In this document: one piece after another, positions 18,890 through 29,603 of the stretch
Layout: every line of letters begins with the position of its first letter
Position numbering within the stretch: the stretch's first letter is position 1
Source: Aquibacillus sediminis
Lineage (GTDB): Bacteria; Bacillota; Bacilli; Bacillales; Amphibacillaceae
Length of the DNA: 64,000 nt
NCBI RefSeq assembly: GCF_005870085.1
Contig: NZ_SZNM01000003.1
Span: forward strand, 270,749-334,748
Direction of reading: 5' to 3'
Notes under the pieces: generated by a model
Seen by the model: the letters and a program-made list of their open reading frames with translations, nothing else
Databases searched by the model: none
What the model was told of the DNA's origin: nothing
Position numbers and translations under genes: made by a program

Positions 18890-20107
18890 TTAATCCAATG
18901 GTGTATAATCGACATTCTCTGTGTATTTATTGGATGAATTCCATAGTAGAAATTCCTGAATACCATTTTCATTTAGTGCTTTTATTTGTGCTTCTACTTC
19001 CTCTTTATCATATTGTTTGGTTGGGCCGCTATATAGCCATGGAGCTTCAAAGTCTTGAATCCACGGACGTGATAGTGGGGATTCCTCTAACTCGCCTAAT
19101 ACTTCGTTTTCAACTTTAGCATACTCATTTACTAGACGATATGGTTCTTCATCCGGAAAATCTATTCCAAAATATGATGTCCAGTGACTTGGATAAATCA
19201 TTGATGAGATTACGTCGACATTTGAAGAGATTTTAGAGAAATTTTGACCAATTCCTGGTGTCTCTTCAATAGTAGCAGCATATCCAAAGATATCAACCGA
19301 AACATCTACACCATAGTATTGTAATTCTTCCCGTGCATATGCCACAAAATCTGTAACAGCTTTAACACGCTTTTTAATATTATTCATGTCAACATCTTTA
19401 TAATCACCAAGGTCATACTCTAACATCTCGTCTCTTCGTTCAAAACCTTCTGGGAAGCGGACATAGTCAAACTGTATATCTTGAAAGCCTAGTTCTGCGG
19501 CCATCTTAGCTATTTCCACATTATACTCCCATACTTCAGTTTGGAAAGGACTTACAAACGACTCACCTTTACTATTAGCCCAAACCTGACCATTCTCTGT
19601 AAAGGATAAATCCGGACGTTTCTCTGCTAAATTAGTATCTTTGAAAACTACAACCCGTGCTATCGGATAAATACCTTTTTCCTCTAGTACTTCCAACATT
19701 TCTCTTGGGTCGTCGATATAGTTTTTAGCCATGTCTTCGTAGGGATGTCCCTCTTCAAGTTTAAAGGTTAAATTACCATGATCATCTTTAATGTCAATTA
19801 CCATTGAATTAAGTTCTGTTTCGTCAACAAAATCAAGTAGGCTTTCAAACCTTGCCCCTCCAGCTGAATTACCTGTCAGGTAAATCCCTCTAACAGCATC
19901 AGGGTATTCAAATGTTAAGCCAGAATCATAATAAAAGCGTTTGATCTTATTCGGTATATCGCGTTTTGTTAATTGTATCATCCGCTCGGAATGATCGTTT
20001 GCTGTCAAAACTTCAGTTTCTTCCGCTTCATGTGTCGTAGTCGGAATAACTACCCCTAGCAGGAGAACAGTAATGAAGATGACGAAACGCAGTTGTTTTT
20101 TCTCCAT
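18890..20107 (-). CDS. Secreted DUF4015 putative glycoside hydrolase
   Basis: 405 residues with an N-terminal membrane/signal segment (LRFVIFITVLLLGVVI) and one globular domain of the DUF4015 TIM-barrel family, predicted to be glycoside hydrolase-like. Typical pieces: VRGIYLTGNSAGG, MVIDIKDDHGNLT, GIYPIARVVVFKD, FQDIQFDYVRFPEG and VDVFGYA-like VSVDIFGYAAT; the Asp/Glu-rich strand ends are candidate catalytic sites. The substrate is unknown; a cell-wall or exopolysaccharide role is plausible. ATG 20107 follows GGGAG. It stands alone between terminators, downstream of the opp operon. Confidence 0.8.
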   Translation of the reverse strand: MEKKQLRFVIFITVLLLGVVIPTTTHEAEETEVLTANDHSERMIQLTKRDIPNKIKRFYYDSGLTFEYPDAVRGIYLTGNSAGGARFESLLDFVDETELNSMVIDIKDDHGNLTFKLEEGHPYEDMAKNYIDDPREMLEVLEEKGIYPIARVVVFKDTNLAEKRPDLSFTENGQVWANSKGESFVSPFQTEVWEYNVEIAKMAAELGFQDIQFDYVRFPEGFERRDEMLEYDLGDYKDVDMNNIKKRVKAVTDFVAYAREELQYYGVDVSVDIFGYAATIEETPGIGQNFSKISSNVDVISSMIYPSHWTSYFGIDFPDEEPYRLVNEYAKVENEVLGELEESPLSRPWIQDFEAPWLYSGPTKQYDKEEVEAQIKALNENGIQEFLLWNSSNKYTENVDYTPLD

Positions 20108-20234
20108 TAGAATCAAGCTCCCATAAATTTGTTTAGTTATTTCTATTATATAAGAGAAAACCTTCGAATAGTAAAAAAAATTGAAAGTTTTTTTGGTAAT
20201 TTTTATTTGTCTGTCTGTATGTATTGATTGATAC

Positions 20235-20278
20235 TAAAATAGCCCTTTCCAATCAATGGTAAGGGCTATTTTAGTAAA
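20235..20278 (-). terminator. Terminator of the opp operon
   Basis: AATAGCCCTT / AAGGGCTATT stem around ACCATTGATTGGA, flanked by T-rich sequence on both sides. It follows oppF. Confidence 0.88.
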
Positions 20279-20328
20279 AAAGTTAATTAAAACTGTTGGT
20301 GATTTATTTCAGCGACCAGCATTAAGAA

Positions 20329-21264
20329 TTACTTGTTATCAAGTTCTTTCTTATATGCTTCAAATTCTTTAGTCGTACATAATACCCAATGACGTGGACG
20401 AACTTCGCGAAACTCCGGTTCTTCACTTGTATCATGTTGACTAGGATCATAGCGATGACGAATACGTTCGCGTTCATAATCTGGATCTGGTAAAGGAATG
20501 GCAGATAATAAAGATTTCGTATACGGATGAATTGGATTTTTATACAATTCATCACTATCTGCTAATTCCACCATTTTACCAAAGTACATCACACCAATTC
20601 GGTCACTTATATATTTTACCATTGACAAGTCATGAGCAATGAACAAATAAGTTAAGTTTTTCTCTTTTTGTAACTTCTTCAATAAGTTAACAACTTGCGC
20701 TTGAATGGAAACATCAAGTGCAGAAATTGGCTCATCGGCAATAATAAATTCCGGTTCTACCGCTAAGGCACGAGCAATCCCTAAACGTTGACGTTGCCCA
20801 CCACTAAACTCGTGTGGGTAACGAGTTGCATGCTGTTTCTCCAAACCAACTGTTTCTAACAATTCGTACACTTTATCTTTACGATCATTTTCATTTTCAG
20901 CAAGACCATGTACATCGATTCCTTCTGCAATAATGTCCATTACTGTCATACGTGGGTTCAATGAGGAATATGGGTCTTGGAAAATCATTTGCATTTGGCG
21001 GTTGAATTTTTTTAGGTCTGTTTGGGATTTTCGATCTTGAACATTTTCCCCTTTAAATAACACTTCTCCATCAGTAGCATTATAAAGACGAATAATTGTA
21101 CGGCCTGTCGTAGATTTTCCACAACCAGACTCACCAACAAGTCCGAAAGTTTCCCCTTTATAGATATCAAAGTTTATTCCATCAACCGCTTTTACAACAC
21201 TATGGCGACCTGTCTTAAAATATTGCTTTAAATCTTTTATTTCAAGTAATTTCTCTTCACTCAT
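20329..21264 (-). CDS. oppF: Oligopeptide ABC transporter ATPase OppF
   Basis: Second ATPase of the Opp importer. Walker A GESGCGKST, signature LSGGQ-type FSGGQRQRLGIARAL, Walker B FIIADEPISALD, then the H-loop in LFIAHDLSMVKY. 311 residues; the C-terminal region carries the oligopeptide/dipeptide extension with one conserved Cys (WVLCTT). The start overlaps the oppD stop by 4 nt (ATGA), so translation is coupled. Peptide import feeds nutrition, and in Bacillus also signalling peptides for competence and sporulation. Confidence 0.94.
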   Translation of the reverse strand: MSEEKLLEIKDLKQYFKTGRHSVVKAVDGINFDIYKGETFGLVGESGCGKSTTGRTIIRLYNATDGEVLFKGENVQDRKSQTDLKKFNRQMQMIFQDPYSSLNPRMTVMDIIAEGIDVHGLAENENDRKDKVYELLETVGLEKQHATRYPHEFSGGQRQRLGIARALAVEPEFIIADEPISALDVSIQAQVVNLLKKLQKEKNLTYLFIAHDLSMVKYISDRIGVMYFGKMVELADSDELYKNPIHPYTKSLLSAIPLPDPDYERERIRHRYDPSQHDTSEEPEFREVRPRHWVLCTTKEFEAYKKELDNK

Positions 21265-22325
21265 TGTTTTTCACCTTCCCCGCTATCAGAACTCTTGGAA
21301 ATGTCTTTCATTCTACGCTTCACTGAAGCAGGAATCTCAACTTCTGGTGCATATTCGTGTAATAACCATGTTGCTGCAAAGTGTGTTTCAGATCCTGGTA
21401 CTGGGTACATTGGTGGTTGCTCGTGAAAATCAATTTCCAATGCAAACTTATTTCTTGGAGCAAATGCATCCCCTTTTGGTGGATGTAGTAAATCTGGAGG
21501 TGTACCAGGAATGGCAAACAACTCCTCTTCCTCACTATCAAGGGTAGGCATTGACCCTAATAATCCCCAAGTATATGGATGTTTTGGATTATAGAAAACA
21601 TCATCAACAGTACCAACTTCTACAATCTTTCCAGCATACATAACAGCTACACGATCTGCGATATTAGCTACTACACCTAAATCATGTGTAATAAATATAA
21701 TCGAAGTATCTGTCTTTTTCTGAATATCTTTCATCAAATCTAAAATTTCAGCTTGTATGGTTACGTCTAATGCGGTAGTAGGTTCATCGGCAATTAACAC
21801 TTTTGGATTACATGCAAGTGCAATCGCGATTACTACACGTTGTCTCATTCCACCTGAAAACTGGTGTGGATATTGATTAATTCGTTCATGTGGATTAGGA
21901 ATTTGCACCAATTCCAATAGTTCAATGGCACGTTTCTTTGCTTGTGTTTTCCCCATTTTTTGGTGCTTAATTAAACCTTCCATAATTTGTGCCCCAACTT
22001 TCATCGTTGGGTTTAAAGATGTCATTGGATCTTGGAAAATCATTGACATGTCTTTTCCTCGAATCTTTTGCATCTGTTTTGGAGTTTTCTTAGCTAGGTC
22101 GTCCCCTTCAAACAGAATTTGTCCATCTTTAATATATCCATGGGGCTCAGGAAGTAGACGCATCAATGCTTTGGTTGTCACCGATTTACCTGATCCTGAT
22201 TCACCAACAATCGCTAAGGTTTCCCCTTTATTCAGATCAAATTCAACACCCCGTACAGCTTGTACTTCCCCACTGTAGGTGTCGAAAGAAACTCTTAAAT
22301 TTTTCACTTCTAAAATCTTTTCCAT
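21261..22325 (-). CDS. oppD: Oligopeptide ABC transporter ATPase OppD
   Basis: First ATPase of the Opp importer. Walker A GESGSGKSV, signature FSGGMRQRVVIAIAL, Walker B VLIADEPTTALD and the H-loop ITHDLGVVA. 354 residues from ATG 22325 (an upstream in-frame GTG at 22334 lacks room for a ribosome site). The usual C-terminal extension is present, but the Cys-rich motif seen in many OppD proteins reads FALEIDFHEQPP with no Cys, so an Fe-S site is unlikely. Confidence 0.93.
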   Translation of the reverse strand: MEKILEVKNLRVSFDTYSGEVQAVRGVEFDLNKGETLAIVGESGSGKSVTTKALMRLLPEPHGYIKDGQILFEGDDLAKKTPKQMQKIRGKDMSMIFQDPMTSLNPTMKVGAQIMEGLIKHQKMGKTQAKKRAIELLELVQIPNPHERINQYPHQFSGGMRQRVVIAIALACNPKVLIADEPTTALDVTIQAEILDLMKDIQKKTDTSIIFITHDLGVVANIADRVAVMYAGKIVEVGTVDDVFYNPKHPYTWGLLGSMPTLDSEEEELFAIPGTPPDLLHPPKGDAFAPRNKFALEIDFHEQPPMYPVPGSETHFAATWLLHEYAPEVEIPASVKRRMKDISKSSDSGEGEKQ

Positions 22326-22342
22326 TTCAAGCACCTACCTTT

Positions 22343-23488
22343 CTAATCATGCATTTTAGGATCAAATGCATCTCGTAATCCATCTGCTAATAAGTTAAAT
22401 GCAACCATTATGATTGATAATACAGCCGCAGGGAAGACCAATAGGTATGGATACATTCGCAACGTATCAAATCCACTATCAATTAGTGTACCAAGTGATG
22501 CATCTGGCGGTGTAAGCCCTAGTCCAATGAAACTTAAGAAGGCTTCAAAGAAAATCGCACTAGGAATCGTAAACATTGTATTTATAATAATTAAACCTGT
22601 CACGTTAGGAATTAAATGTCGTAATATAATTTTTCGATCGGGTGCTCCGAGCGTCCTAGATGCCAAAACAAACTCTTGGTTTTTGAGTTTAAGCACCTCA
22701 CCACGAACAATCCTGGCCATACCTATCCAACCGGTGATCGATAAGGCGATCGTAATCGAGATGATACCTGGTTCTAACACAAGCATTAATAGTAGCACAA
22801 CAACTAAGTTTGGAATTCCAACGAGTACTTCCATAATACGTTGCATCACATTATCAACTCGTCCACCGTAATAGGCAGAAATACCACCATAGGCTACACC
22901 AATAATTAAGTCAATTGCAGCAGCTAAAAAAGCGATATAAAGAGAAACTCTCGCCCCTAACCACATTCGAGTCCATTGGTCACGACCTAATCCGTCGGTA
23001 CCAAACCAAAAATACTGGTCACTCATATCTTTTGCATCATAAATATTATACGTGGCTTTTACTTCTGCTGAATTTTTGCTACCGTCTCCTTCATTTAGCA
23101 CGTTGATATCGATGAAATCTTCATCATTATTGAAACGGGCAACAGCTTTTCTCGTTGCATCTTCTACATCTTGACCTTGGTAGGTATCACGTAATGTACC
23201 ATCGAACCCTAACCAAGATATATTCTCAAGAACTGGTACACGTGCAGGCATTTTAGCACGTTCTAACTCTTGATCATCTAATCCATATTCGTTAAAACTT
23301 GGACCAATTGCACTTAGCAATATAACCAACATTAAAACAATAATCGATGCAATAGCTGGAATGTTCTTAAACAAACTTCGTGTTGCATCTTGTAAAAAAG
23401 TTCTACTAGGCCTTGATATCTTTTCACTCGTATCATCTCTTTTTGTCGCAGGGACAAAGAGATCTTTTGGTAAATTCTTTTTATCCAT
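22343..23488 (-). CDS. oppC: Oligopeptide ABC transporter permease OppC
   Basis: Inner-membrane permease with the BPD_transp_1 domain in its C-terminal two thirds; the EAA loop appears as RTLGAPDRKIILRHLIPN. Six helices in all. 381 residues is long for OppC (about 300 in B. subtilis). The extra length is a hydrophilic external loop of about 110 residues between helices 1 and 2 (from NEYGLDDQELERAKMPARV to the DGLGRD motif). ATG 23488 follows the oppB stop by one base; the reading frame extends upstream but inside oppB. Confidence 0.92.
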   Translation of the reverse strand: MDKKNLPKDLFVPATKRDDTSEKISRPSRTFLQDATRSLFKNIPAIASIIVLMLVILLSAIGPSFNEYGLDDQELERAKMPARVPVLENISWLGFDGTLRDTYQGQDVEDATRKAVARFNNDEDFIDINVLNEGDGSKNSAEVKATYNIYDAKDMSDQYFWFGTDGLGRDQWTRMWLGARVSLYIAFLAAAIDLIIGVAYGGISAYYGGRVDNVMQRIMEVLVGIPNLVVVLLLMLVLEPGIISITIALSITGWIGMARIVRGEVLKLKNQEFVLASRTLGAPDRKIILRHLIPNVTGLIIINTMFTIPSAIFFEAFLSFIGLGLTPPDASLGTLIDSGFDTLRMYPYLLVFPAAVLSIIMVAFNLLADGLRDAFDPKMHD

Positions 23489-23489
23489 T

Positions 23490-24419
23490 TTATTTCTCTC
23501 CTCCTGCAAGTCTGATTCGAGGATCGATGATTCCATATAGGAGATCAATAACTAAAATAATCACAACAAACAATACGGCAAAGAGTAAGGTTGTTCCCAT
23601 AATGATTGGATAGTCAACTACCATAACAGAAGTTACGAATTGTTCCCCAATACCAGGCACTCCAAAGATTTGTTCAATAACCAAAGTACCAGTCATTAAA
23701 GAAACGGCCATTGGACCAATAACTGTTATTAAAGGAATCAATGCATTTCGTAATCCGTGTTTAAATACAATCCCAAACTCATTGACACCTTTTGCCCTTG
23801 CAGTTGTAATAAAGTCAGATCCCAATACTTCAAGCATTTCCGTTCTGGTAAACCTGGCTGCAGTTGCAAGTGGAAATATCATTAAAGCAATGGTAGGTAA
23901 AATTGTATGTTTAAATTCACCCCAGAGGGCAACTGGTAACCACCCTAATTGTACTGCAAATACTAATTGTAATAGTCCAGCAAACACGAAGGAAGGAATT
24001 GATTTACCTAATACAGAAATTAACGTTGAAGTATAATCCATAATTCCATTATGATTTATTGCCGCAACCAATCCTAATAAAATTCCTAACACTGTCCCCA
24101 CTAGTAACGATTGAGCCCCAAGTAGAGCCGATGGACCAATCCGGCCTAGCAATATATCGGATACAGGTGTACTATCAAAGTGGAAGGAAATTCCTAAGTC
24201 ACCTTGTACAAGACCTGCCATATAATTAAAATATTGTACTGGTAGAGGATCGTTCAATCCATATTTTTCAAGAATGATCTCTTGTTGCTCTGGTGAAAGT
24301 TTATTCTCAACGTTCAGAGGAGTTCCTGGAAGAAACTTCATAAGAAAAAATGAAATGGACGCAATGATAAATAATGTTAGAAGCATGTATATTACTCTTT
24401 GAAAAATATATCGTGTCAT
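23490..24419 (-). CDS. oppB: Oligopeptide ABC transporter permease OppB
   Basis: First permease of the importer: helix 1 (MTRYIFQRVIYMLLTLFII), the periplasm-side PGTPL turn, then the BPD_transp_1 domain with ARAKGVNEFGIVFKHGLRNAL (EAA motif) and six helices. 309 residues from ATG 24419 behind GGAGG at 8-nt spacing. It is separated from oppA by a hairpin, the common arrangement that lets the binding protein be made in excess. Confidence 0.93.
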   Translation of the reverse strand: MTRYIFQRVIYMLLTLFIIASISFFLMKFLPGTPLNVENKLSPEQQEIILEKYGLNDPLPVQYFNYMAGLVQGDLGISFHFDSTPVSDILLGRIGPSALLGAQSLLVGTVLGILLGLVAAINHNGIMDYTSTLISVLGKSIPSFVFAGLLQLVFAVQLGWLPVALWGEFKHTILPTIALMIFPLATAARFTRTEMLEVLGSDFITTARAKGVNEFGIVFKHGLRNALIPLITVIGPMAVSLMTGTLVIEQIFGVPGIGEQFVTSVMVVDYPIIMGTTLLFAVLFVVIILVIDLLYGIIDPRIRLAGGEK

Positions 24420-24507
24420 CCCCAACACCTCCTATAAAATTTTTGTCGAATTATAAGCGAAATTGACAGAAGATTCTTTATTGCCTGTCTTTTTGCTTAA
24501 AAGGGAA

Positions 24508-24547
24508 AAGAGAGTATATGCACCCAAAAAAGGTCATATACTCTCTT
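24508..24547 (-). terminator. oppA-oppB intergenic hairpin (partial terminator)
   Basis: AAAGAGAGTATATG pairs perfectly with CATATACTCTCTTT. It probably stabilises or partially terminates the oppA transcript. Confidence 0.85.
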
Positions 24548-24591
24548 TCCATTAATAGTAACTCTATCCTATTATTGATAGAATATCGTAA

Positions 24592-26283
24592 TTACTCTGC
24601 AGCATAAGCCCACTTGTATTCATAGTCAGAACCAAATGGATTTGTTTGTACACCTTGTACTTTTGGCGCAATCAATTGTGCACGTGCACGTTGATATGTT
24701 GGCGCAATTGCCGCATCTTCAAACAACATTTGTTCAGCTTCTAAGAAAGCATTATAACGCTCAACTGGTTCAAGTGCAAGTTCATTTGCAGCTTCTTCAA
24801 TTAGAGCATCATATTCAGGGTTTGAATAACCCATGTAGTTGTTTGGTCCATCTGTTACCCAAAGATCTAAGAATGTATTCGGATCTAAGTAGTCAGGGCC
24901 CCAACCAGCAGCTTGAATATCATAATCCATTGCCGTATCAAGATCTAGACGTTGTTCGAACGGAACTTGTTTCAATGTTACTGTTAAACCTGGAAGATTT
25001 GTTTCCAATTGGTTTTTAATGTATTCACTTTGGTTCTTAGCCGTTTCACTATCATCCGTTAAATATTCAATTTCAACAGATTCTTCACCTAGTTCCTCAA
25101 GACCTTTTTCCCATAATTGCTGCGCTTCTTCTGCATCAAACTCTACTAAGTCTCCGTTTAATTCGCGGAATGTCTCTCCTGTTTCAGGATGTGGAGCAAA
25201 GTCTGCTGGCATAAGTCCAGTCGCAACAATAGAACCATTATTAAGAATTGTATCAACTAATGCATTTTTGTTATAGCCTTTAGAAATAGCTTTACGTATA
25301 TTTACATTATCTAAAGCTTCATTACGTGTTTGGTTAAACTTCATGTAAAACACAGACATTTCTGGTGTGATTTGGTAATCTTCATGTGTTGAATATTCAT
25401 CAACAAAGTCAGAAGAAATACCTGCACGATCTACTTCACCTTGTTCGTAAAGGTCGATCTGTGGTTGAATCTCTTTCATTACCTGATAGGTAATTTTATC
25501 CAACTGAACTGTCTCTGCATCCCAGTAATTTTCGTTTTTCACTATTTCCCATTCACTTGCAACACTATCCCAGTTTTCCAAAGTGAAAGGACCATTGAAT
25601 AGTAATGTATCAGTACTTGTTGCAAAGTCATCGCCTTGTTCTTCCGTAAACTCTTCGTTAAGAGGGAAGTATGTTGGGAATGTTGTTAACGATTCGAAAT
25701 ATGGAACTGGTTTTTCTAATGTAACAACAAGCGTATAGTCGCCATCAGCTTCAACACCTAGTTCTTCTATTGCCATTTCACCAGCGTTAATTTCTGTAGC
25801 ATTTTCAAGTACGCCGCCCATCATATATGGACCATATTCAGAACCCGTGTCAGGGTCTACTGCACGTCTCCATGAATAAACGAAGTCATGTGCTGTAACA
25901 GGGTCACCATTAGACCACTCAGCATCTTCACGTAAGTTAAATGTCCAAACAGTTGCATCGTCACTTACTTCGTGATCAATTGCAATACCTTCAACTGGAA
26001 GTGAATCTTCGCCTAAACGGTATAGGCCTTCCATTGTATGAGTTGTAAACTCAATACCATAAGTATCTGTAACCATATTAGGGTCCATGGATGGAATGGT
26101 GTCCCCGTTTAGGAAGTTAAATACTTGTTCTCCATCTCCTGCATTTTCTTCCGAATTACCTTCATCTGAAGTATTTGTGTCGTCGCTAGTAGTGTCGTCT
26201 GTATCTTCGCCACCAGAGCAAGCTACTAGGAACATACTTAGTACTAAAGCTAGTACTAATAATAGCCAATTTGACTTTCTCAT
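24592..26283 (-). CDS. oppA: Oligopeptide-binding lipoprotein OppA
   Basis: Extracellular solute-binding protein family 5. The signal peptide ends in the lipobox LVAC-S (Cys 22), so the protein is lipid-anchored. An acidic Ser/Thr/Asp-rich linker (~25-50) precedes the binding fold. Family motifs include VTDTYGIEFTTHTMEGLYR, LREDAEWSNGDPVTAHDFVYSWRRAVDP and SVFYMKFNQTRNEALDNVNIR. 563 residues. ATG 26283 is preceded by GGGGAGG. First gene of oppABCDF. Confidence 0.95.
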   Translation of the reverse strand: MRKSNWLLLVLALVLSMFLVACSGGEDTDDTTSDDTNTSDEGNSEENAGDGEQVFNFLNGDTIPSMDPNMVTDTYGIEFTTHTMEGLYRLGEDSLPVEGIAIDHEVSDDATVWTFNLREDAEWSNGDPVTAHDFVYSWRRAVDPDTGSEYGPYMMGGVLENATEINAGEMAIEELGVEADGDYTLVVTLEKPVPYFESLTTFPTYFPLNEEFTEEQGDDFATSTDTLLFNGPFTLENWDSVASEWEIVKNENYWDAETVQLDKITYQVMKEIQPQIDLYEQGEVDRAGISSDFVDEYSTHEDYQITPEMSVFYMKFNQTRNEALDNVNIRKAISKGYNKNALVDTILNNGSIVATGLMPADFAPHPETGETFRELNGDLVEFDAEEAQQLWEKGLEELGEESVEIEYLTDDSETAKNQSEYIKNQLETNLPGLTVTLKQVPFEQRLDLDTAMDYDIQAAGWGPDYLDPNTFLDLWVTDGPNNYMGYSNPEYDALIEEAANELALEPVERYNAFLEAEQMLFEDAAIAPTYQRARAQLIAPKVQGVQTNPFGSDYEYKWAYAAE

Positions 26284-26301
26284 GAATCAATGACCTCCCC
26301 G

Positions 26302-26316
26302 AATTTTCTAAATTTT
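26302..26316. promoter_or_regulatory. Possible CodY-like box in the oppA leader
   Basis: AATTTTCTAAATTTT differs from the CodY consensus AATTTTCWGAAAATT at three positions. It lies directly upstream of the oppA ribosome site. In an AT-rich leader such matches arise easily, so this is tentative. Confidence 0.3.
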
Positions 26317-26605
26317 TCGTAGATAGAACATCCACAAAATGAATTATACAAGTTTTCTTACAATTTTGCACTATTTTTTTTACATAAAATTTAAGAATTT
26401 GCATATTCTATACATTCATTCGTCATAATTTAGGCAAAAAGAACTAGTTTGATTTTGTCGATTTTTGACATTTTTATCCACCTTATGTCAAATTAAACCA
26501 TTTCATCAGGTCCTTCCTTTCTTCCTATTTTTTAATTATACTGTAGCTAGGCGACTATGAAGAATATTGTCGAACAAGTTTTTAAGGAAGGAGAGACGAG
26601 CATCA

Positions 26606-26971
26606 TTGATATTAAATAAACATATTACATGGCTACTTATAAATTTAATTGCTGTTACAGTTGCTTTTTTCGTATTTTCTCCTGTATACAATCTTTTCCA
26701 TTTCATTAACACTTTATTCATTATGAGTTTTATCTATCTTTCGGTTTCGATTATACTTTTTGTAACAAGTAAACGTTTCTTTGATGGTGTTACATTTGGT
26801 TTTCGTAGATTTTTAAGTATGTTACCGAAAAATAAAGATTTATTAGATGAGTGGAAAGAAAAGCCATTACCTTCAGAAAAAATATCACCATCATTTTTAA
26901 GATTTATTTTTATCCAAGCAAGCTTGTGTACTTTATTAACGCTTATATTGCTTATAATCTACTATCTTTAA
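26606..26971 (+). CDS. DUF3899-type small membrane protein
   Basis: 121 residues from TTG 26606 (AAGGAAGGAG lies 12 nt upstream; TTG 26567 is an alternative). Two N-terminal helices (HITWLLINLIAVTVAFFVF and LFIMSFIYLSVSIILFV), a conserved-looking cytosolic stretch FFDGVTFGFRRF, a charged segment, and a third helix at the C-terminus. The layout fits the DUF3899 family of Bacillaceae, of unknown function. It is divergent from oppA and upstream of trpS. Confidence 0.7.
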   Translation: MILNKHITWLLINLIAVTVAFFVFSPVYNLFHFINTLFIMSFIYLSVSIILFVTSKRFFDGVTFGFRRFLSMLPKNKDLLDEWKEKPLPSEKISPSFLRFIFIQASLCTLLTLILLIIYYL

Positions 26972-27067
26972 TGTAAATGAATTCCTTAAACAGATGAGCT
27001 TCTTTTACGGGAGGAAAATCGAATAAAAACGCAATTCTTCTACTCGTTTTTTTCGCAGCCACTCCCC

Positions 27068-27096
27068 TTGCATTTCATCTTAAGAATTTATATAAT
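27068..27096 (+). promoter_or_regulatory. Predicted sigma-A promoter for trpS
   Basis: TTGCAT (27068-27073), 17-nt spacer, TATAAT (27091-27096). The predicted start, near 27103, lies inside repeat copy C, about 130 nt before the T-box. Confidence 0.55.
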
Positions 27097-27213
27097 TAAG
27101 TGAAACTTTACTCAGTGTTTTTTAGCTTTTCCCACTTAGGTAGCTTGAACCAATCGGTGGTGAAGTCTCCGTTTCATATTATGTTTTGAAGTAGACGGTT
27201 GCACCGTGATAGA
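27097..27213. mobile_element. Dispersed structured repeat, copy C (internally deleted)
   Basis: Keeps AAGTGAAACTTTACTCAGTG, CTTGAACCAATCGG, TATGTTTTGAAGTAGACGG and TTGCACCGTGATA but lacks much of the middle. It lies between the predicted trpS promoter and the T-box and would be transcribed into the 5' UTR. Confidence 0.68.
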
Positions 27214-27232
27214 TAATAACTTGATAGCATTA

Positions 27233-27430
27233 GCTATGAAGGAGATGTAGTACTATTTATCCGCTAATTTTAGAGAGCTTGTGGTTGGTGAAAACAAGCA
27301 TTATGGTAAATGGGAATTGGACTTCCTGAGCTAATTTACATTCAAAGTGATCTTACATTGTAAGATAACAAGGGTGGCACCGCGGTTCATTCGTCCCTTA
27401 TTTTATGGGGAACGGAATGGACTTTTTTTT
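27233..27430 (+). promoter_or_regulatory. T-box riboswitch controlling trpS
   Basis: Diagnostic T-box sequence AAGGGTGGCACCGCGG (27369-27384). Upstream is a Stem I region with AGAGAGCTTGTGGTTGG, and a TGG followed by A (in AATTGGACTTCC) is the probable Trp specifier. Downstream, the terminator pairs GTTCATTCGTCCC with GGGGAACGGAATGGAC before eight Ts. Uncharged tRNA-Trp would favour the antiterminator and trpS expression. Confidence 0.93.
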
Positions 27431-27508
27431 ATGCGCAAATAACGGTACAAGCGGTAATAATCTAGGGAAACATCCTAATCATGTAGAACAATTAATAACT
27501 AGAGGTGA

Positions 27509-28510
<1,002 letters not shown>

Positions 28511-28515
28511 TATTA

Positions 28516-28550
28516 AAAAAGCGCTTAGTGTGAGACTAAGCGCTTTTTTC
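28516..28550 (+). terminator. Terminator of trpS
   Basis: AAAAAAGCGCTTAG / CTAAGCGCTTTTTT perfect palindrome around TGTGAGA, active in either direction. Confidence 0.94.
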
Positions 28551-28716
28551 TGGTTTTAACACTGAATCTAGCTACAGATCGTCTATTTTATGGACATTTA
28601 GTGCTCTTTTTACCAATATATAGCCTATAGCCAATTTGTCATCTGAACGGACATCTAGTTCGTATAGCACATCAAATGACCGCTCAAGCACAAATAGCCA
28701 CTAAGGATTACATTCA

Positions 28717-28761
28717 TAACAATAAGAGGCTGTCTGTTTTTTTAATGACAGCCTCTTGTTA
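28717..28761 (-). terminator. Terminator of yjbA
   Basis: AAGAGGCTGTC / GACAGCCTCTT stem just after the yjbA stop. The T-run lies mainly in the loop, so this may act more as an mRNA-end stabiliser. Confidence 0.65.
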
Positions 28762-29529
28762 TTATAAAATCCTTTTAAAACTATTTTGTTGTTCTTGATG
28801 TTGTTCTAGTTCCCACATTTTTTCAAAGAAAGGTTGTCCTTTTATCATTTTTCCACATAACTCCTCATGGGCAACACTCCAACCTTCAATCACCCCTTGA
28901 TACAGTTCATACCACGCTTCTTCAAAATCCATTTTACGAATTTCTGAATATTGCGCTGGATCCCATTCCGTTAGCCAATATCTTACTTCTTCACTATTTT
29001 TTGTACCCTTTAGTTGATCTAAAGCCATCATTAGTAATTGTTTCAATTGACGTTCTTTTCTAGTTAGTCCCACCATGCGTTCTGGTGGTAATGATAAGAT
29101 ATGATATTCTTTGTCATCCTCCGTTGCTGAAAAAGAGAACTCCATCGGTTCTGTTCCCTCAATCATTTCGTACACTAATCTTTCTTGTCTAGGTATTAAC
29201 CTACTTTTACGTACTGGTAAATGATAGCCCATTGTATCAAAAGCAACAATTGATTTTCCATTTGTGACAATACATGCGTATTCAAGTGAGATTCGTTCTT
29301 GATTTTTTCTTAAATATGCTCGTTTATATATGCTTTCCAACAAGGGCTTTGGTAAATCTTGGAGGTCATTTTCAATGTAGTGGTACAACAAGTCATTTAT
29401 GTATAGAATTGGTACTTGATCTAGTAATTCTATACCATCTTCTTTTCTCCATTCATGAAAATGACACACATTGTATCCATTTTCTTCACCCTCGAACCAA
29501 TTCACCCAAACATCGTGTAGATATAGCAT
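28762..29529 (-). CDS. yjbA: YjbA family protein (UPF0736/DUF3603)
   Basis: Uncharacterised cytosolic protein conserved in Bacillaceae next to trpS. 255 residues beginning [27 protein letters not shown]. The conserved blocks include [35 protein letters not shown] and [17 protein letters not shown]. No signal peptide or membrane helix. The family function is not established. The start follows GAGGGTTCAC. Confidence 0.88.
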   Translation of the reverse strand: MLYLHDVWVNWFEGEENGYNVCHFHEWRKEDGIELLDQVPILYINDLLYHYIENDLQDLPKPLLESIYKRAYLRKNQERISLEYACIVTNGKSIVAFDTMGYHLPVRKSRLIPRQERLVYEMIEGTEPMEFSFSATEDDKEYHILSLPPERMVGLTRKERQLKQLLMMALDQLKGTKNSEEVRYWLTEWDPAQYSEIRKMDFEEAWYELYQGVIEGWSVAHEELCGKMIKGQPFFEKMWELEQHQEQQNSFKRIL

Positions 29530-29603
29530 TGTGAACCCTCGCTTTTTTATTGATTCTTTTAGAATACATTATGACCAGCAGAAGAAATTTTATTCTAGTT
29601 TAG

